A DNA stretch of 52,987 bases from an uncultured Bacteroidia bacterium (lineage in GTDB: Bacteria; Bacteroidota; Bacteroidia; Bacteroidales; Prolixibacteraceae): NCBI GenBank assembly GCA_903918045.1, contig CAIXCY010000102.1:1-52987 (forward strand), read 5' to 3'. Position 1 is the stretch's first letter; every line of letters begins with the position of its first letter. Made by a program: the position numbers and the translations under genes. Shown one piece after another: positions 52,945-52,987 of the stretch. The notes beneath the pieces were generated by a model. The model saw only the letters and a list, made by a program, of their open reading frames with translations, searched no databases and was not told the DNA's origin.

Positions 52945-52987
52945 AGATGACTTAATTAACAGAGAGATGGGAAGGGATGGCGGCGTA

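Overview
The window looks like a chromosomal segment from a Bacteroidota bacterium, probably of the Bacteroidales/Marinilabiliales type. The signs are a fused SecDF, a single small TatA-like protein, many -7 boxes of the TAnnTTTG type (TATCTTTG, TATATTTG, TAACTTTG), a protein with a type IX secretion C-terminal sorting domain, a DUF4105/Lnb-like membrane protein and several exported glycoside hydrolases with short Bacteroidota-style signal peptides. No species can be named from the sequence alone.

Layout. 1-9400 is housekeeping: queA (3' end cut by the window edge), the RNase P RNA on the minus strand, an SNF2-family helicase, secDF, a tatA-like gene and a LolD-type ABC ATPase. 9390-15467 (minus) is the most striking part: a compact three-gene operon with a membrane-embedded NRPS-like enzyme of poly-lysine synthetase (Pls) architecture, a Sfp-type phosphopantetheinyl transferase starting 2 nt after it, and an exported, probably outer-membrane protein overlapping the transferase. 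This suggests a dedicated pathway for a cationic amino-acid homopolymer or related product. 15.8-19.8 kb holds small and partly decayed genes: a truncated DCC-family pseudogene beside an intact paralogue, a lipoprotein, and a short DUF3024-type gene. 19.8-27.3 kb is again housekeeping: a tRNA methyltransferase, a DUF1761 protein, an Lnb-like protein, mutS, amtB and mscL, with clear hairpin terminators.

27.3-38.2 kb (all minus) is a carbohydrate cluster, read in transcription order as GH3 with PA14 insert, aldo/keto reductase, Zn-dependent dehydrogenase, L-fuconolactonase-like amidohydrolase, GH29 alpha-L-fucosidase, beta-helix protein with a C-terminal PDZ domain, and CE1-like esterase. Together they fit release of L-fucose from a polysaccharide and its oxidation through L-fuconolactone and L-fuconate; fuconate dehydratase, a sugar importer and SusC/D are not in the window. 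38.4-41.6 kb is a 7TM sensor kinase and an overlapping response regulator. 41.6-44.2 kb is a nest of repeats around an AAA/DUF4143 ATPase gene, with about 270-bp direct repeats and a second 35-bp direct repeat on both sides and a palindrome inside its apparent promoter. 44.2-47.7 kb is a large secreted surface protein (glycine-rich, Ig-like and FN3 repeats, T9SS tail). 47.7-49.0 kb is gene-poor with small or broken ORFs. 49.1-52.8 kb (plus) is a second fucosidase group: a doubly deleted DUF4091-type glycosidase remnant and two GH29 proteins with altered active-site motifs. Both fucose loci therefore lie within 25 kb of each other.
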